NCBI RefSeq assembly: GCF_018070465.1
Contig: NZ_JAGPXT010000015.1
Coordinates: 73,672-137,671 of the forward strand
Direction of reading: 5' to 3'
Length of the DNA stretch: 64,000 nt
DNA from: Micromonospora sp. C95
GTDB lineage: Bacteria > Actinomycetota > Actinomycetes > Mycobacteriales > Micromonosporaceae
Shown: piece after piece, positions 8,628 to 17,804 of the stretch
How the letters are laid out: every line of letters begins with the position of its first letter
Position numbering within the stretch: the first letter of the stretch is position 1
Notes under the pieces: model-generated
Told to the model about the DNA's origin: nothing
Databases searched by the model: none
The model's input: the letters and a program-made list of their open reading frames with translations, nothing else
Made by a program: the position numbers and the translations under genes

Positions 8628-11119
8628 CGGACGTTGCCAAGCCGACCGAGACGGTCACCCTCACCATCGACGGCGTCGAGGTCACCGCCCCCAAGGGGGC
8701 GCTGCTGATCCGGGTCGCCGAGCAGCTGGGCACCGAGATCCCCCGGTTCTGCGACCACCCGCTGCTGGCCCCGGCCGGGGCCTGCCGGCAGTGCCTGGTG
8801 GAGGTGGAGGGGCAGCGCAAGCCCGTCGCCTCCTGCACCCAGACGGTCGCCGACGGCATGGTGGTCCGCACCCAGCTCACCTCCCCGGTCGCCAAGAAGG
8901 CGCAAGAGGGGATCATGGAGCTGCTGCTGGTGAACCACCCGCTCGACTGCCCGATGTGTGACAAGGGCGGCGAATGCCCGCTGCAGAACCAGGCGATGTC
9001 GACCGGTCGCACCGACTCCCGGTTCCACGAGCACAAGCGGGAGTACCCGAAGCCGCTGCCGATCAGCACCCAGGTGCTGCTCGACCGCGAGCGGTGCGTG
9101 CTCTGCCAGCGGTGCACCCGGTTCTCCGAGGAGATCGCGGGCGACAAGTTCATCGACCTGATGAACCGCTCCTCCGCCGAGGAAATCAACATCTACCGGG
9201 ACGAGGACTACGGAACCGAGGGCGAGGACGGCGACGTCCCGTTCAACTCGTACTTCTCCGGCAACACCGTGCAGATCTGCCCGGTCGGCGCGCTCACCGG
9301 CACCCAGTACCGCTTCCGGGCCCGCCCGTTCGACCTGGTCTCCAGCCCGAGCGTGTGCGAGCACTGCTCGGCCGGCTGTGCCCAGCGCACCGACTGGCGC
9401 CGGGGCAAGGTGCAGCGCCGGCTGGCCGGCGACGACCCCCAGGTCAACGAGGAGTGGAACTGCGACAAGGGGCGGTGGGGCTTCCAGTACGCCCGCGCCG
9501 CCGACCGGCTCACCACCCCGCTGGTACGCGACGAGCACACCGGCGAACTGCGGGAGGCCTCCTGGAGCGAGGCGCTCAGCGTGGCCGCCGAAGGGCTGCG
9601 CGCCGCCCGGGACACCGGTCAGGGAGCCGGGGTGCTCACCGGCGGTCGACTGACCGTCGAGGACGCGTACGCGTACGCCAAGTTCGCCCGGGTCGCGCTG
9701 CACACCAACGACATCGACTTCCGGGCCCGCCCGGTCTCCCGTGAGGAGGCCGACTTCCTGGCCAGCACGGTCGCCGGCGGCACCGACGTGACCTACACCG
9801 ACGTGGAGAACGCGCCGGCGGTGGTGCTTGTCGGCCTGGAGCCGGAGGAGGAGTGCCCGATCCTCTTCCTGCGACTGCGCAAGGCGTACCTGAAGAACAG
9901 ACTGAAGGTGTACGCGATCGCCCCGTTCGCGACCCGTGGCCTGGAGAAGCTCGGCGCCAAGCTGGCCCGGGTGGTGCCGGGCGAGGAGGCCGGGGTGCTC
10001 GCCGAGCACGCCACGGTCGCCGAGGCGCTCAGTGCCGAAGGGGCGATCCTGATCGTCGGCGAGCGGCTGGCCACCGTCCCGGGTGGCCTCTCCGCCGCCG
10101 CCGAGGTGGCCGCGCGTACCGGCGCGAAGCTGGCCTGGGTGCCGCGACGCGCGGGTGACCGTGGCGCGGTCGACACCGGCTGCCTGCCCAACCTGCTGCC
10201 CGGCGGTCGCCTGGTCACCGAGCCGGCGGCCCGGGCCGAGTTGGGCGAGGCGTGGGACATCCCGGCCGGGGTGATCCCGAGCCAGGGCGGCCGGGACACC
10301 GACGCGATCCTCACCGCCGCCGCCGGGGGTCAGCTCGGTGCGCTCGTGGTGGCCGGGGTGGATCCGGCCGACCTGGCCGACCCGCGCCTGGCCGAGCAGG
10401 CCCTGGACGCGGTGCCGTTCCTGGTCAGCCTGGAGTTGCGGGCCAGCGCCGTCACCCGCCGGGCGGACGTGGTCCTCCCGGTTGCGCCGGTGGTGGAGAA
10501 GGCCGGCAGCTTCCTGGACTGGGAAGGCCGGCTGCGCCCGTTCGACGCGGTGCTGGACACCGCCGCGATGACCGACGGTCGGGTGCTCGACGCGCTGGCC
10601 GCTCAGCTGGGCGTGCGGTTGGGCACCGGGGACGTGCTGACCGTCCGGCGTGAGCTGGGCAGTCTGCCGGTGACCCGGGTGAGCCGCCCGGCCGCTCCCA
10701 CGGTGCAGCCGGGGTCGGTGCCCCAGCCGGGTGCCGGCGAGGCGGTGCTGGCGACCTGGCACCAGCTGATCGACCTGGGCAGCCTCACCGACGGCGACGA
10801 GCACCTCGGCGGCACCGCCCGCCCGCCGGTGGTCCGGCTGGGCAAGGGCAGTGCGGAGGCGCTCGGCGTCGCCGACGGCGACCCGGTCACGGTCGGCACC
10901 GACCGGGGTGCGCTGACCCTGCCGGCGGCGATCACCGAGATGCCGGACGGTGTGGTCTGGCTGCCCACCAACTCGCCAGGTGCGACCGTGCGGCGCACCC
11001 TGGGTGCCGCCTCCGGCGCGGTGGTACGGATCTCCGTACCCGCGACCACCGAGCCGGTCGCCGCCGACGCGGCGGGCCGGCCGGGTCCGATCCTCAACTC
11101 CTCCGGGGGTGTCGCATGA
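8624..11119 (+). CDS. nuoG: NADH-quinone oxidoreductase subunit G
   Basis: The 831-residue subunit bridges the NADH module to the quinone arm. The N-terminal [2Fe-2S] domain shows CDHPLLAPAGACRQC (about residues 44-58), then CPMCDKGGEC and CVLCQRC for the [4Fe-4S] centres. The additional N7-type motif CEHCSAGC with a later NCDKG is present. The rest is a molybdopterin-oxidoreductase-like fold without cofactor. GTG 8624 has GAAAGGCGAGC upstream. The stop overlaps nuoH (ATGA). Confidence 0.95.
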   Translation: MTDVAKPTETVTLTIDGVEVTAPKGALLIRVAEQLGTEIPRFCDHPLLAPAGACRQCLVEVEGQRKPVASCTQTVADGMVVRTQLTSPVAKKAQEGIMELLLVNHPLDCPMCDKGGECPLQNQAMSTGRTDSRFHEHKREYPKPLPISTQVLLDRERCVLCQRCTRFSEEIAGDKFIDLMNRSSAEEINIYRDEDYGTEGEDGDVPFNSYFSGNTVQICPVGALTGTQYRFRARPFDLVSSPSVCEHCSAGCAQRTDWRRGKVQRRLAGDDPQVNEEWNCDKGRWGFQYARAADRLTTPLVRDEHTGELREASWSEALSVAAEGLRAARDTGQGAGVLTGGRLTVEDAYAYAKFARVALHTNDIDFRARPVSREEADFLASTVAGGTDVTYTDVENAPAVVLVGLEPEEECPILFLRLRKAYLKNRLKVYAIAPFATRGLEKLGAKLARVVPGEEAGVLAEHATVAEALSAEGAILIVGERLATVPGGLSAAAEVAARTGAKLAWVPRRAGDRGAVDTGCLPNLLPGGRLVTEPAARAELGEAWDIPAGVIPSQGGRDTDAILTAAAGGQLGALVVAGVDPADLADPRLAEQALDAVPFLVSLELRASAVTRRADVVLPVAPVVEKAGSFLDWEGRLRPFDAVLDTAAMTDGRVLDALAAQLGVRLGTGDVLTVRRELGSLPVTRVSRPAAPTVQPGSVPQPGAGEAVLATWHQLIDLGSLTDGDEHLGGTARPPVVRLGKGSAEALGVADGDPVTVGTDRGALTLPAAITEMPDGVVWLPTNSPGATVRRTLGAASGAVVRISVPATTEPVAADAAGRPGPILNSSGGVA

Positions 11120-12462
11120 TCCCGCTGGCGCAGGCGCCGTCGCTTGGCGACTTCGGCCACGACCCGTGGTGGCTGATCCTCGGCAAGATTGTCTTCGCGT
11201 TCGTGGTGGCACTGCTCGGCACGCTGCTCGGCGTGTGGTTCGAGCGGCGGGTCGTCGGCTTCATGCAGGTCCGGCCCGGGCCGAACCAGCTCGGCCCGTT
11301 CGGCCTGCTGCAGACGCTCGCCGACGGCCTCAAGATGGCCTTCAAGGAGGACATCCTCCCGCGCTCGGCGGACAAGGTCATCTACTTCTTCGCTCCGGCC
11401 ATCTCGGTGATCTGCGCGGTCACCGCGCTGTCGGTGATCCCGTTCGGCCCGATGGTGAGCGTCTTCGGCCACCAGACGCCGTTGCAGGTCACCGACGTGC
11501 CGGTCGCGGTGCTCGTGGTGCTCGCTCTCTCGTCGATGGCGGTCTACGGCATCGTGCTCGCCGGCTGGGCCTCGGGCTCGACCTACCCGCTGCTCGGCGG
11601 CCTGCGGTCCGCCGCCCAGCTGATCTCCTACGAGGTGGCGCTGGGCCTGTCCATCGTGGCGGTGTTCATGCTCGCCGGCACGATGTCCACGAGTGAGATC
11701 GTGGCCGCCCAGGGCAGCACGACCCAGCTGACCCTGTTCGGCGCCGACATCCAGACCCCCGGCTGGTACGCGCTGCTGCTCTTCCCGAGCTTCATCGTCT
11801 TCTTCATCTCCATCGTCGGCGAGACCAACCGGCCGCCGTTCGACCTGCCGGAGGCGGAGTCGGAGCTGGTGGCCGGCTTCATGACCGAGTACAGCTCGCT
11901 CAAGTTCGCGCTGATCATGCTCAGCGAGTACGTCGCGATGGTGACCATGTCGGCCTTCACCGTCACGCTCTTCCTGGGCGGCTGGCACGCGCCGTGGCCG
12001 ATCACCATCTGGTCGGGGGCCAACTCCGGCTGGTGGCCGCTGCTCTGGTTCTTCGGCAAGGTCATCCTGCTGGTCTTCGTCTTCGTCTGGCTGCGCGGCA
12101 CGCTGCCCCGGCTGCGGTACGACCAGCTGATGCGCTTCGGCTGGAAGGTGCTCATCCCGATCAGCCTGGTCTGGATCGTGGTTCTCGCCGGCCTGCGCAC
12201 CATCGACGACTGGGACACCGAGAGCCGGATGTACGCCATCGGCATCCCGGCCGGCATCGTGCTGCTCGCCGCGCTGTTCTGGCCGAGCCGCAAGCCGGCA
12301 CCGAAGCCGACGCTCGTCGAGCAGGTCGACAACCGGCCGCCGGGCAGCTTCCCGCTGCCCCCGATGGATCTCCAGGTACCACCGAGCCCGCGCACCCGGC
12401 GCATGGTCGCCGAGCGGGAGCCGGCAAACGCTCCCGCCGGCCAGGACTCTGAGGAGGTGTGA
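11116..12462 (+). CDS. nuoH: NADH-quinone oxidoreductase subunit H
   Basis: A 448-residue membrane subunit that forms the quinone channel. About eight transmembrane helices are visible. The family motifs ERRVVGFMQVRPGPNQLG (near residue 37) and GETNRPPFDLPEAESELV (near residue 235) are intact. The C-terminal 80 residues after the last helix form a Pro-rich cytoplasmic tail usual in actinomycetes. It overlaps nuoG by four bases and lies one base before nuoI. Confidence 0.96.
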   Translation: MIPLAQAPSLGDFGHDPWWLILGKIVFAFVVALLGTLLGVWFERRVVGFMQVRPGPNQLGPFGLLQTLADGLKMAFKEDILPRSADKVIYFFAPAISVICAVTALSVIPFGPMVSVFGHQTPLQVTDVPVAVLVVLALSSMAVYGIVLAGWASGSTYPLLGGLRSAAQLISYEVALGLSIVAVFMLAGTMSTSEIVAAQGSTTQLTLFGADIQTPGWYALLLFPSFIVFFISIVGETNRPPFDLPEAESELVAGFMTEYSSLKFALIMLSEYVAMVTMSAFTVTLFLGGWHAPWPITIWSGANSGWWPLLWFFGKVILLVFVFVWLRGTLPRLRYDQLMRFGWKVLIPISLVWIVVLAGLRTIDDWDTESRMYAIGIPAGIVLLAALFWPSRKPAPKPTLVEQVDNRPPGSFPLPPMDLQVPPSPRTRRMVAEREPANAPAGQDSEEV

Positions 12463-12463
12463 C

Positions 12464-13105
12464 GTGGGCGCGATCACCGGAACGTTCAAGGGCTTCGGGG
12501 TCACCTTCTCGCACATGTTCAGGAAGGTCGTCACCACCGACTACCCGTTCACCCCGCCGAAGCCGGCGCCGCGCTACCACGGGCGGCACATCCTCAACCG
12601 GCACCCGGACGGGCTGGAGAAGTGCATCGGCTGCGAGCTGTGCGCCTGGGCCTGCCCGGCGGACGCGATCTACGTCGAGGGTGGCGACAACACCGACGAG
12701 CAGCGCTTCTCGCCGGGTGAGCGGTACGCCAGCGTCTACCAGATCAACTATGCCCGCTGCATCTTCTGCGGGCTGTGCATCGAGGCCTGCCCGACCCGCT
12801 CGTTGACCATGAGCAACGAGTACGAGCTGGCCCGGGACAACCGCCAGGACCTGATCTTCACCAAGGAGCAGTTGCTGGCGCCGCTGCTGCCGGGGATGGA
12901 GCAGCCGCCGCACCCGATGCGGCTGGGCGACAGCGAGAAGGACTACTACGTCGGCAGCCTCACCAACCCGGGCACCTCCGCCGGGGCGGAGCGCTCCCCG
13001 ATGGGGCCGGGCCGCTACCAGGTGGACGAGCATCCGGGCGTCACCTTCCCCGGTGCCGAGCAGGCTGCCGCGCGGGCCGAGGCGGAGAAGGGGGAGTCGG
13101 CATGA
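12464..13105 (+). CDS. nuoI: NADH-quinone oxidoreductase subunit I
   Basis: The 213-residue ferredoxin-like subunit carries clusters N6a and N6b. Two CxxCxxCxxxCP motifs are clear: CIGCELCAWACPADAIY and CIFCGLCIEACPTRSL. The start is GTG 12464 with GAGGAGG upstream. The stop overlaps nuoJ (ATGA). The C-terminal tail of about 50 residues is acidic and probably flexible. Confidence 0.96.
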   Translation: MGAITGTFKGFGVTFSHMFRKVVTTDYPFTPPKPAPRYHGRHILNRHPDGLEKCIGCELCAWACPADAIYVEGGDNTDEQRFSPGERYASVYQINYARCIFCGLCIEACPTRSLTMSNEYELARDNRQDLIFTKEQLLAPLLPGMEQPPHPMRLGDSEKDYYVGSLTNPGTSAGAERSPMGPGRYQVDEHPGVTFPGAEQAAARAEAEKGESA

Positions 13106-13872
13106 GCACCTCGACGCTGCTCGCCGCCTCCGGTGCGGTCTCCGGCGGCGAGGCGGTGACCTTCTGGATCCTCGCTCCGCTCGCGCTGGCCGGAGCGATC
13201 GGCATGGTCGCTGCCCGCAACGCGGTGCACTCGGCGCTGTGGCTGGTGCTGACCATGCTCAGCCTCGGGGTGTTCTACGTGCTCCAGGCGGGACCGTTCA
13301 TCGGCATGGTGCAGATCATCGTCTACACCGGCGCGATCATGATGCTCTTCCTGTTCGTGCTGATGCTCGTCGGCCGTGAGGCGTCCGACTCCCTTATCGA
13401 GGTGTTGCGCGGCCAGCGGATCGCCGCGATCGGGCTGGGTCTCGGTTTCGCCGGCCTGCTCGGCAGCGGGGTCTACCGGGCCACGCAGGGCAGCACCCCG
13501 GTCGGCCTGGAGCAGGCCAACGCGGGCGGCAACGTCGAGGGCATCGCCCGGCTGCTCTTCACCGACTACGTCTTCGCCTTCGAACTCACCGCGGCGCTGC
13601 TGATCACCGCCACCATCGGCGGCATGATCCTCGCGCACGTCGAGCGGCGCAAGGAGGACAAGCGCGACCAGGTGGCCACCATGAAGGCCCGCTTCGCGCC
13701 CGGCAACTACCCCGGCCCGAAGCCCGGCCCGGGTGTCTTCGCCACCTCCTCGTCGGTCGCCACCCCGGCCCGCCTGCCGGACGGGCGGCTGAGCGACCGC
13801 AGTACGCCGGACATCCTGCCGGTGCGGGAGCTGACCGCCGAGGAGACCACGCTGAAGGGCACTGAGAAATGA
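13102..13872 (+). CDS. nuoJ: NADH-quinone oxidoreductase subunit J
   Basis: A 256-residue membrane subunit with five predicted helices. The conserved block GMVQIIVYTGAIMMLFLFVLM is interrupted here only by normal family variation. It takes part in coupling conformational change to proton movement. The cytoplasmic C-terminal tail of about 80 residues is long. It overlaps both nuoI and nuoK by four bases. Confidence 0.95.
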   Translation: MSTSTLLAASGAVSGGEAVTFWILAPLALAGAIGMVAARNAVHSALWLVLTMLSLGVFYVLQAGPFIGMVQIIVYTGAIMMLFLFVLMLVGREASDSLIEVLRGQRIAAIGLGLGFAGLLGSGVYRATQGSTPVGLEQANAGGNVEGIARLLFTDYVFAFELTAALLITATIGGMILAHVERRKEDKRDQVATMKARFAPGNYPGPKPGPGVFATSSSVATPARLPDGRLSDRSTPDILPVRELTAEETTLKGTEK

Positions 13873-14186
13873 GTGACTTCTTCTCGGTCGAGCCGAACTA
13901 CTACCTGGTCCTCGCCGCGGTGCTGTTCACCATCGGCGCCGCCGGGGTGCTGGTCCGGCGCAACGCGATCGTGCTGTTCATGTGTGTCGAGCTGATGCTC
14001 AACGCGGCCAACCTGGCGCTGGTCACCTTCAGCCGGATGAACGGTGACCTCAACGGCCAGATCATGGCGTTCTTCGTGATGGTGGTGGCGGCGGCCGAGG
14101 TCGTGGTCGGGTTGGCCATCATCATGGCGATCTTCCGCACCCGACGCTCCGCCAGCGTCGACGACGCCAACCTGCTGAAGTACTAG
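13869..14186 (+). CDS. nuoK: NADH-quinone oxidoreductase subunit K
   Basis: A 105-residue subunit with three transmembrane helices, homologous to MrpC. The conserved glutamate in MCVELMLNAANLALV and a second in the AAEVVVGLAI helix are present; both belong to the proton-transfer axis. The ATG overlaps the nuoJ stop. nuoL starts 12 bases later. Confidence 0.96.
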   Translation: MSDFFSVEPNYYLVLAAVLFTIGAAGVLVRRNAIVLFMCVELMLNAANLALVTFSRMNGDLNGQIMAFFVMVVAAAEVVVGLAIIMAIFRTRRSASVDDANLLKY

Positions 14187-14198
14187 AGGGGCCCACCG

Positions 14199-16157
14199 GT
14201 GGACGAAATCATGACGTACGCCCAGGCTGCTCCGGCCGAGACCGTCTCGTACGCGACGGCGGACGGGCTGCTGAGCAGCGTCTGGCTGCTGGTGGCCATC
14301 CCGTTGGTCAGCGCGGCGATCCTGCTGCTGCTGGGCCGGCGGGCCGACCGGTGGGGGCACTGGCTCGGGGTGGCCGCCGTCGGCGCGGCCTTCCTGCTCG
14401 GCCTGAGCTACTTCCTCGGCCTGCGCGGCTTGGAGAACCGGTCGGTCGAGCTGAGCCTCTGGGACTTCATCGCGGTCGGCGGCCTGCACGTGGACTTCGG
14501 TCTGCTGTTCGATCCGCTGGCCGGGGTCTTCGTCCTGCTGATCACCGGTGTGGGCTTCCTGATCCACCTGTACGCGGTCGAGTACATGGCGCACGACGAG
14601 CGCCGCCGGCTGTTCTTCGCGTACTTCAACCTGTTCATCGCGGCCATGTTGCTGCTGGTGCTCGGCAACAACTACGTGATGCTCTACTTCGGCTGGGAGG
14701 GCGTCGGTCTGGCGTCGTACCTGCTGATCTCCTTCTGGTACACCAAGCCGGCCGCGGCCACCGCCGGTAAGAAGGCGTTCCTGATGAACCGGGTCGGCGA
14801 CGCCGGCCTGGCCATCGCGATCTTCATCATGTTCGCCACCCTCGGCACCACCCAGTACGACGAGGTGTTCAACGGGATCGGCGCGCTGGCCGGCGGTACC
14901 GTGCTGGTGCTCGGCGTGCTGCTGCTGCTCGGCGCGGCCGGCAAGTCCGGCCAGTTCCCGCTCCAGGCGTGGTTGCCGGACGCGATGGAGGGCCCGACCC
15001 CGGTGTCGGCGCTGATCCACGCCGCGACGATGGTCACCGCCGGCGTCTACCTGATCGCCCGTTCCAACATCATCTTCTCGGCGAACGCCACGTTGCAGCT
15101 GGTGGTGGTGAGCGTCGGTGCGCTGACCCTGCTCATCGGCGCGATCATCGGCTGCGCCAAGGACGACATCAAGCGGGTGCTGGCCTGGTCCACGGTCAGC
15201 CAGATCGGCTACATGTTCCTCGGCGTCGGGCTGGGTGGCGCGGCGTACGCGCTGGCCATCGTGCACCTGCTGGCGCACGGCTTCTTCAAGGCCAACATGT
15301 TCCTCGGTGCCGGCTCGGTCATGCACGGCATGAAGGACCAGGTGGACATCCGCCGCTTCGGTGGCCTGTCGAAATACATGAGGATCACCTGGTTGACCTT
15401 TGGTGCGGGCTGGCTGGCCATCATCGGCATGTTCCCGTTCTCCGGATACTTCTCCAAGGAGCCGATCATCGCCGCCGCCTTCGAGCGGGAGGGGTGGACG
15501 GCCTGGCTGTTCGGTGGGGCGGCGGTGCTCGGTGCCGCGTTGACCGCCTTCTACATGACCCGGCTGTTCGTGCTCACCTTCCACGGGCCGAAGCGGTGGA
15601 CCGAGGACATCGAGCACCCGCACGAGTCCCCGGCGCTGATGACGATCCCGCTGGTCCTGCTCGGCATCGGCTCGCTGGGTGCGGGTTGGCTGCTGGCCAC
15701 GTCCGTGCCGGACTGGCTGACCACCACCGCCGGGCTCGGCACGGCCGAGGCGCACCACGACGCGGTGCTGCCGCACTGGGCGATCGTGGCGCTGTCGCTG
15801 GGGGTCACCGTGCTCGGTGCGCTGCTCGGCTGGTTCCTGTTCCGCAACGGGACGGCGACCGCGCCGCAGCCGGCCGGGGTGCTTGTCACCGCCGCCCGCA
15901 AGAACCTCTACACCGACGCGGTGAACGAGGCGGTCTTCGAGAAGCCGGGCATCTTCCTCACCCGGGCGCTTGTCTACCTCGACAACCGGGGCATCGACGG
16001 GCTGATCAACGGCCTGGCCGCGGGCGTCGGCGGCGGATCGGGTCGACTCCGGCGGTTGCAGACCGGCTTCGTCCGGTCGTACGCCACCTCGATCCTGACC
16101 GGCGCGTTGCTGGTGGTGGCCGCCTTCCTGGCCGTACAGGCGGGGTGGTTCGCGTGA
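14199..16157 (+). CDS. nuoL: NADH-quinone oxidoreductase subunit L
   Basis: The 652-residue distal antiporter-like subunit has about 15 helices and a lateral helix near the C-terminus. The family segments YFGWEGVGLASYLLI, LPDAMEGPTPVSALIHAATM and the lysine in KRVLAWSTVSQIG are intact; they contain the charged residues of the proton path. GTG 14199 has GAGGGG seven bases upstream; ATG 14211 is a weaker alternative. The stop overlaps a mini-ORF that leads to nuoM. Confidence 0.95.
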   Translation: MDEIMTYAQAAPAETVSYATADGLLSSVWLLVAIPLVSAAILLLLGRRADRWGHWLGVAAVGAAFLLGLSYFLGLRGLENRSVELSLWDFIAVGGLHVDFGLLFDPLAGVFVLLITGVGFLIHLYAVEYMAHDERRRLFFAYFNLFIAAMLLLVLGNNYVMLYFGWEGVGLASYLLISFWYTKPAAATAGKKAFLMNRVGDAGLAIAIFIMFATLGTTQYDEVFNGIGALAGGTVLVLGVLLLLGAAGKSGQFPLQAWLPDAMEGPTPVSALIHAATMVTAGVYLIARSNIIFSANATLQLVVVSVGALTLLIGAIIGCAKDDIKRVLAWSTVSQIGYMFLGVGLGGAAYALAIVHLLAHGFFKANMFLGAGSVMHGMKDQVDIRRFGGLSKYMRITWLTFGAGWLAIIGMFPFSGYFSKEPIIAAAFEREGWTAWLFGGAAVLGAALTAFYMTRLFVLTFHGPKRWTEDIEHPHESPALMTIPLVLLGIGSLGAGWLLATSVPDWLTTTAGLGTAEAHHDAVLPHWAIVALSLGVTVLGALLGWFLFRNGTATAPQPAGVLVTAARKNLYTDAVNEAVFEKPGIFLTRALVYLDNRGIDGLINGLAAGVGGGSGRLRRLQTGFVRSYATSILTGALLVVAAFLAVQAGWFA

Positions 16158-16237
16158 TCGACCTCTTGAGGCTGTCGGCCTCACAGGCGGCCGTCGCCGG
16201 CGGACCGCACAGTGACGACGGAGGTAAGGCCGCATAA
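16154..16237 (+). CDS. Mini-ORF spanning the nuoL-nuoM gap (27 codons)
   Basis: GTG 16154 overlaps the nuoL stop (GTGA) and the frame runs 27 codons to TAA 16235-16237, whose last base is the A of the nuoM ATG (TAATG). The peptide begins MIDLLRLSASQAAVAGG and has no known relative. The nuoM ribosome-binding site GGAGGT lies inside the mini-ORF, so terminating ribosomes could reload. Unlike the other three, it does not sit on the shared repeat. Confidence 0.45.
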   Translation: MIDLLRLSASQAAVAGGPHSDDGGKAA

Positions 16238-17769
16238 TGTCCGACTTCCCGTTCCTCTCGGTGCTCACCGTGGCGCCGCTTGTCGGCGCCGTGGTCGTCG
16301 CTCTCCTGCCGCGCAGCCGGCCGACGTTAGCCAAGCAGGTCGCGTTCGGCTGGTCGCTGCTGGTGCTGGCGCTGTCGGTGGTCATGTGGGTGACCTTCCA
16401 GGTCGGTGGCGACCGGTTCCAGTTCCGCGAGTCGTACCCGTGGATCCCGAACTGGGGGGTCAACTTCACCTTCGCCGCCGACGGCATCGCGCTGGTCATG
16501 CTGATGCTGATCGCGGTGCTGGTGCCGCTGGTGATCCTCGCCTCCTGGCACGACGCGGAGTCCTCGAAGCGGTCGATACCGGTCTACTTCGCGCTGCTGC
16601 TCGTCCTCGAATGCACGATGATCGGTGTCTTCGCCGCCGCCGACGTCTTCCTGTTCTACGTGTTCTTCGAGGTCATGCTGGTGCCGATGTACTTCCTGAT
16701 CGGCAGCTACGGCGGCCACCAGCGGCAGTACGCGGCGGTCAAGTTCTTCCTCTACTCGCTCGTCGGTGGTCTGTTCATGCTGGCCGCAGTGATCGGCCTC
16801 TGGGTGGTCGGCGGCAAGACCTTCGACTGGGTGGCGCTGTCGCAGGTGGACATCTCCACCGGCGCCGAGCGCTGGCTGTTCCTCGGGTTCTTCGTCGCGT
16901 TCGCGATCAAGGCGCCGTTCTTCCCGTTCCACACCTGGCTGCCGGACGCCGGTGGCGCGGCACCGGCCGGTGCCGCCGCGCTGCTGGTCGGCGTCCTGGA
17001 CAAGGTCGGCACCTTCGGCATCCTGCGCTACTGCCTGCCGCTGTTCCCGGACGCGGCCCAGTGGTTCGCGCCGTGGGCGCTGGCCCTGGCGGTCATCGGG
17101 ATCATCTACGCGGCGCTGCTGGCGGTCGGGCAGAACGACCTCAAGCGGCTGGTGTCGTACACCTCGATCGCCCACTTCGGCTTCATCGGTGTGGGCATCT
17201 TCGCCTTCACCACGCAGGCGGGTACCGGTGCGGTGCTCTACATGGTCAACCACGGCCTCGCCACCGGGCTGCTGTTCCTGGTGGTGGGCATGCTCATCGC
17301 GCGCCGGGGCTCGGCGCTGGTGAGTGACTTCGGTGGTGCCGGCAAGCTGGTGCCGGTGCTGGCCGGGGTGCTCTTCTTCGCCGGTCTCGCCTCGCTGGCC
17401 CTGCCCGGCACCGCGCCGTTCGTCTCCGAGTTCCTGGTGCTGATCGGCACGTTCACGGTGAACAAGCCGGTCGCCGTGATCGCGACGCTGGGCATCATCC
17501 TGGCCGCGGCGTACGTGCTGTGGATGGTGCAGCGCACCACGCAGGGCACCCTCAACCCGGCGCTTACCGAGATCGACGGCATGAAGCGTGACCTCAACCT
17601 GCGCGAGAAGGTAGTCGTCGCCCCGCTTATCGCGCTGATCCTGGTGCTCGGCTTCTACCCGAAGCCGGTGACGGACGTGATCAATCCCGCCATCCAGGCG
17701 ACCATGCAGGACGTCGGCCGGACCGACCCGGCCCCGTCGGTAGACACCGTCCAGGAGGCGAGCCGGTGA
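16237..17769 (+). CDS. nuoM: NADH-quinone oxidoreductase subunit M
   Basis: The 510-residue antiporter-like subunit has about 14 helices. Conserved elements include the glutamate in FFEVMLVPMYFLIG, the lysine in AIKAPFFPFHTWLPDA and the KRLVSYTSIAHFGF segment. GGAGGT precedes the ATG. Together with NuoL and NuoN it pumps protons in the membrane arm. Confidence 0.96.
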   Translation: MSDFPFLSVLTVAPLVGAVVVALLPRSRPTLAKQVAFGWSLLVLALSVVMWVTFQVGGDRFQFRESYPWIPNWGVNFTFAADGIALVMLMLIAVLVPLVILASWHDAESSKRSIPVYFALLLVLECTMIGVFAAADVFLFYVFFEVMLVPMYFLIGSYGGHQRQYAAVKFFLYSLVGGLFMLAAVIGLWVVGGKTFDWVALSQVDISTGAERWLFLGFFVAFAIKAPFFPFHTWLPDAGGAAPAGAAALLVGVLDKVGTFGILRYCLPLFPDAAQWFAPWALALAVIGIIYAALLAVGQNDLKRLVSYTSIAHFGFIGVGIFAFTTQAGTGAVLYMVNHGLATGLLFLVVGMLIARRGSALVSDFGGAGKLVPVLAGVLFFAGLASLALPGTAPFVSEFLVLIGTFTVNKPVAVIATLGIILAAAYVLWMVQRTTQGTLNPALTEIDGMKRDLNLREKVVVAPLIALILVLGFYPKPVTDVINPAIQATMQDVGRTDPAPSVDTVQEASR

Positions 17770-17800
17770 GCCCCGCAGTCGCGAACGAAAGGCTGATCCA
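17766..17800 (+). repeat. Intercistronic repeat, copy 3 (before nuoN)
   Basis: Shares GAGCCCCGCAGTCGCG and the following AACGAAAGGC with the copies before nuoE and nuoG. It is the shortest copy, and its 5' end overlaps the nuoM stop codon. Confidence 0.65.
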
Positions 17801-17804
17801 GTGA
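17766..17804 (+). CDS. Mini-ORF spanning the nuoM-nuoN gap (12 codons)
   Basis: GTG 17766 overlaps the nuoM stop and TGA 17802-17804 overlaps the nuoN start, both as GTGA. The 12-residue product would be MSPAVANERLIQ. It lies on copy 3 of the intercistronic repeat and contains the GAAAGG ribosome-binding site of nuoN. Confidence 0.35.
   Translation: MSPAVANERLIQ

Noticed and set aside
13707..16499. 930-codon minus-strand open frame opposite nuoJ-nuoM
   Set aside because: A shadow of strong codon bias in conserved complex I genes; composition is unlike a real protein.
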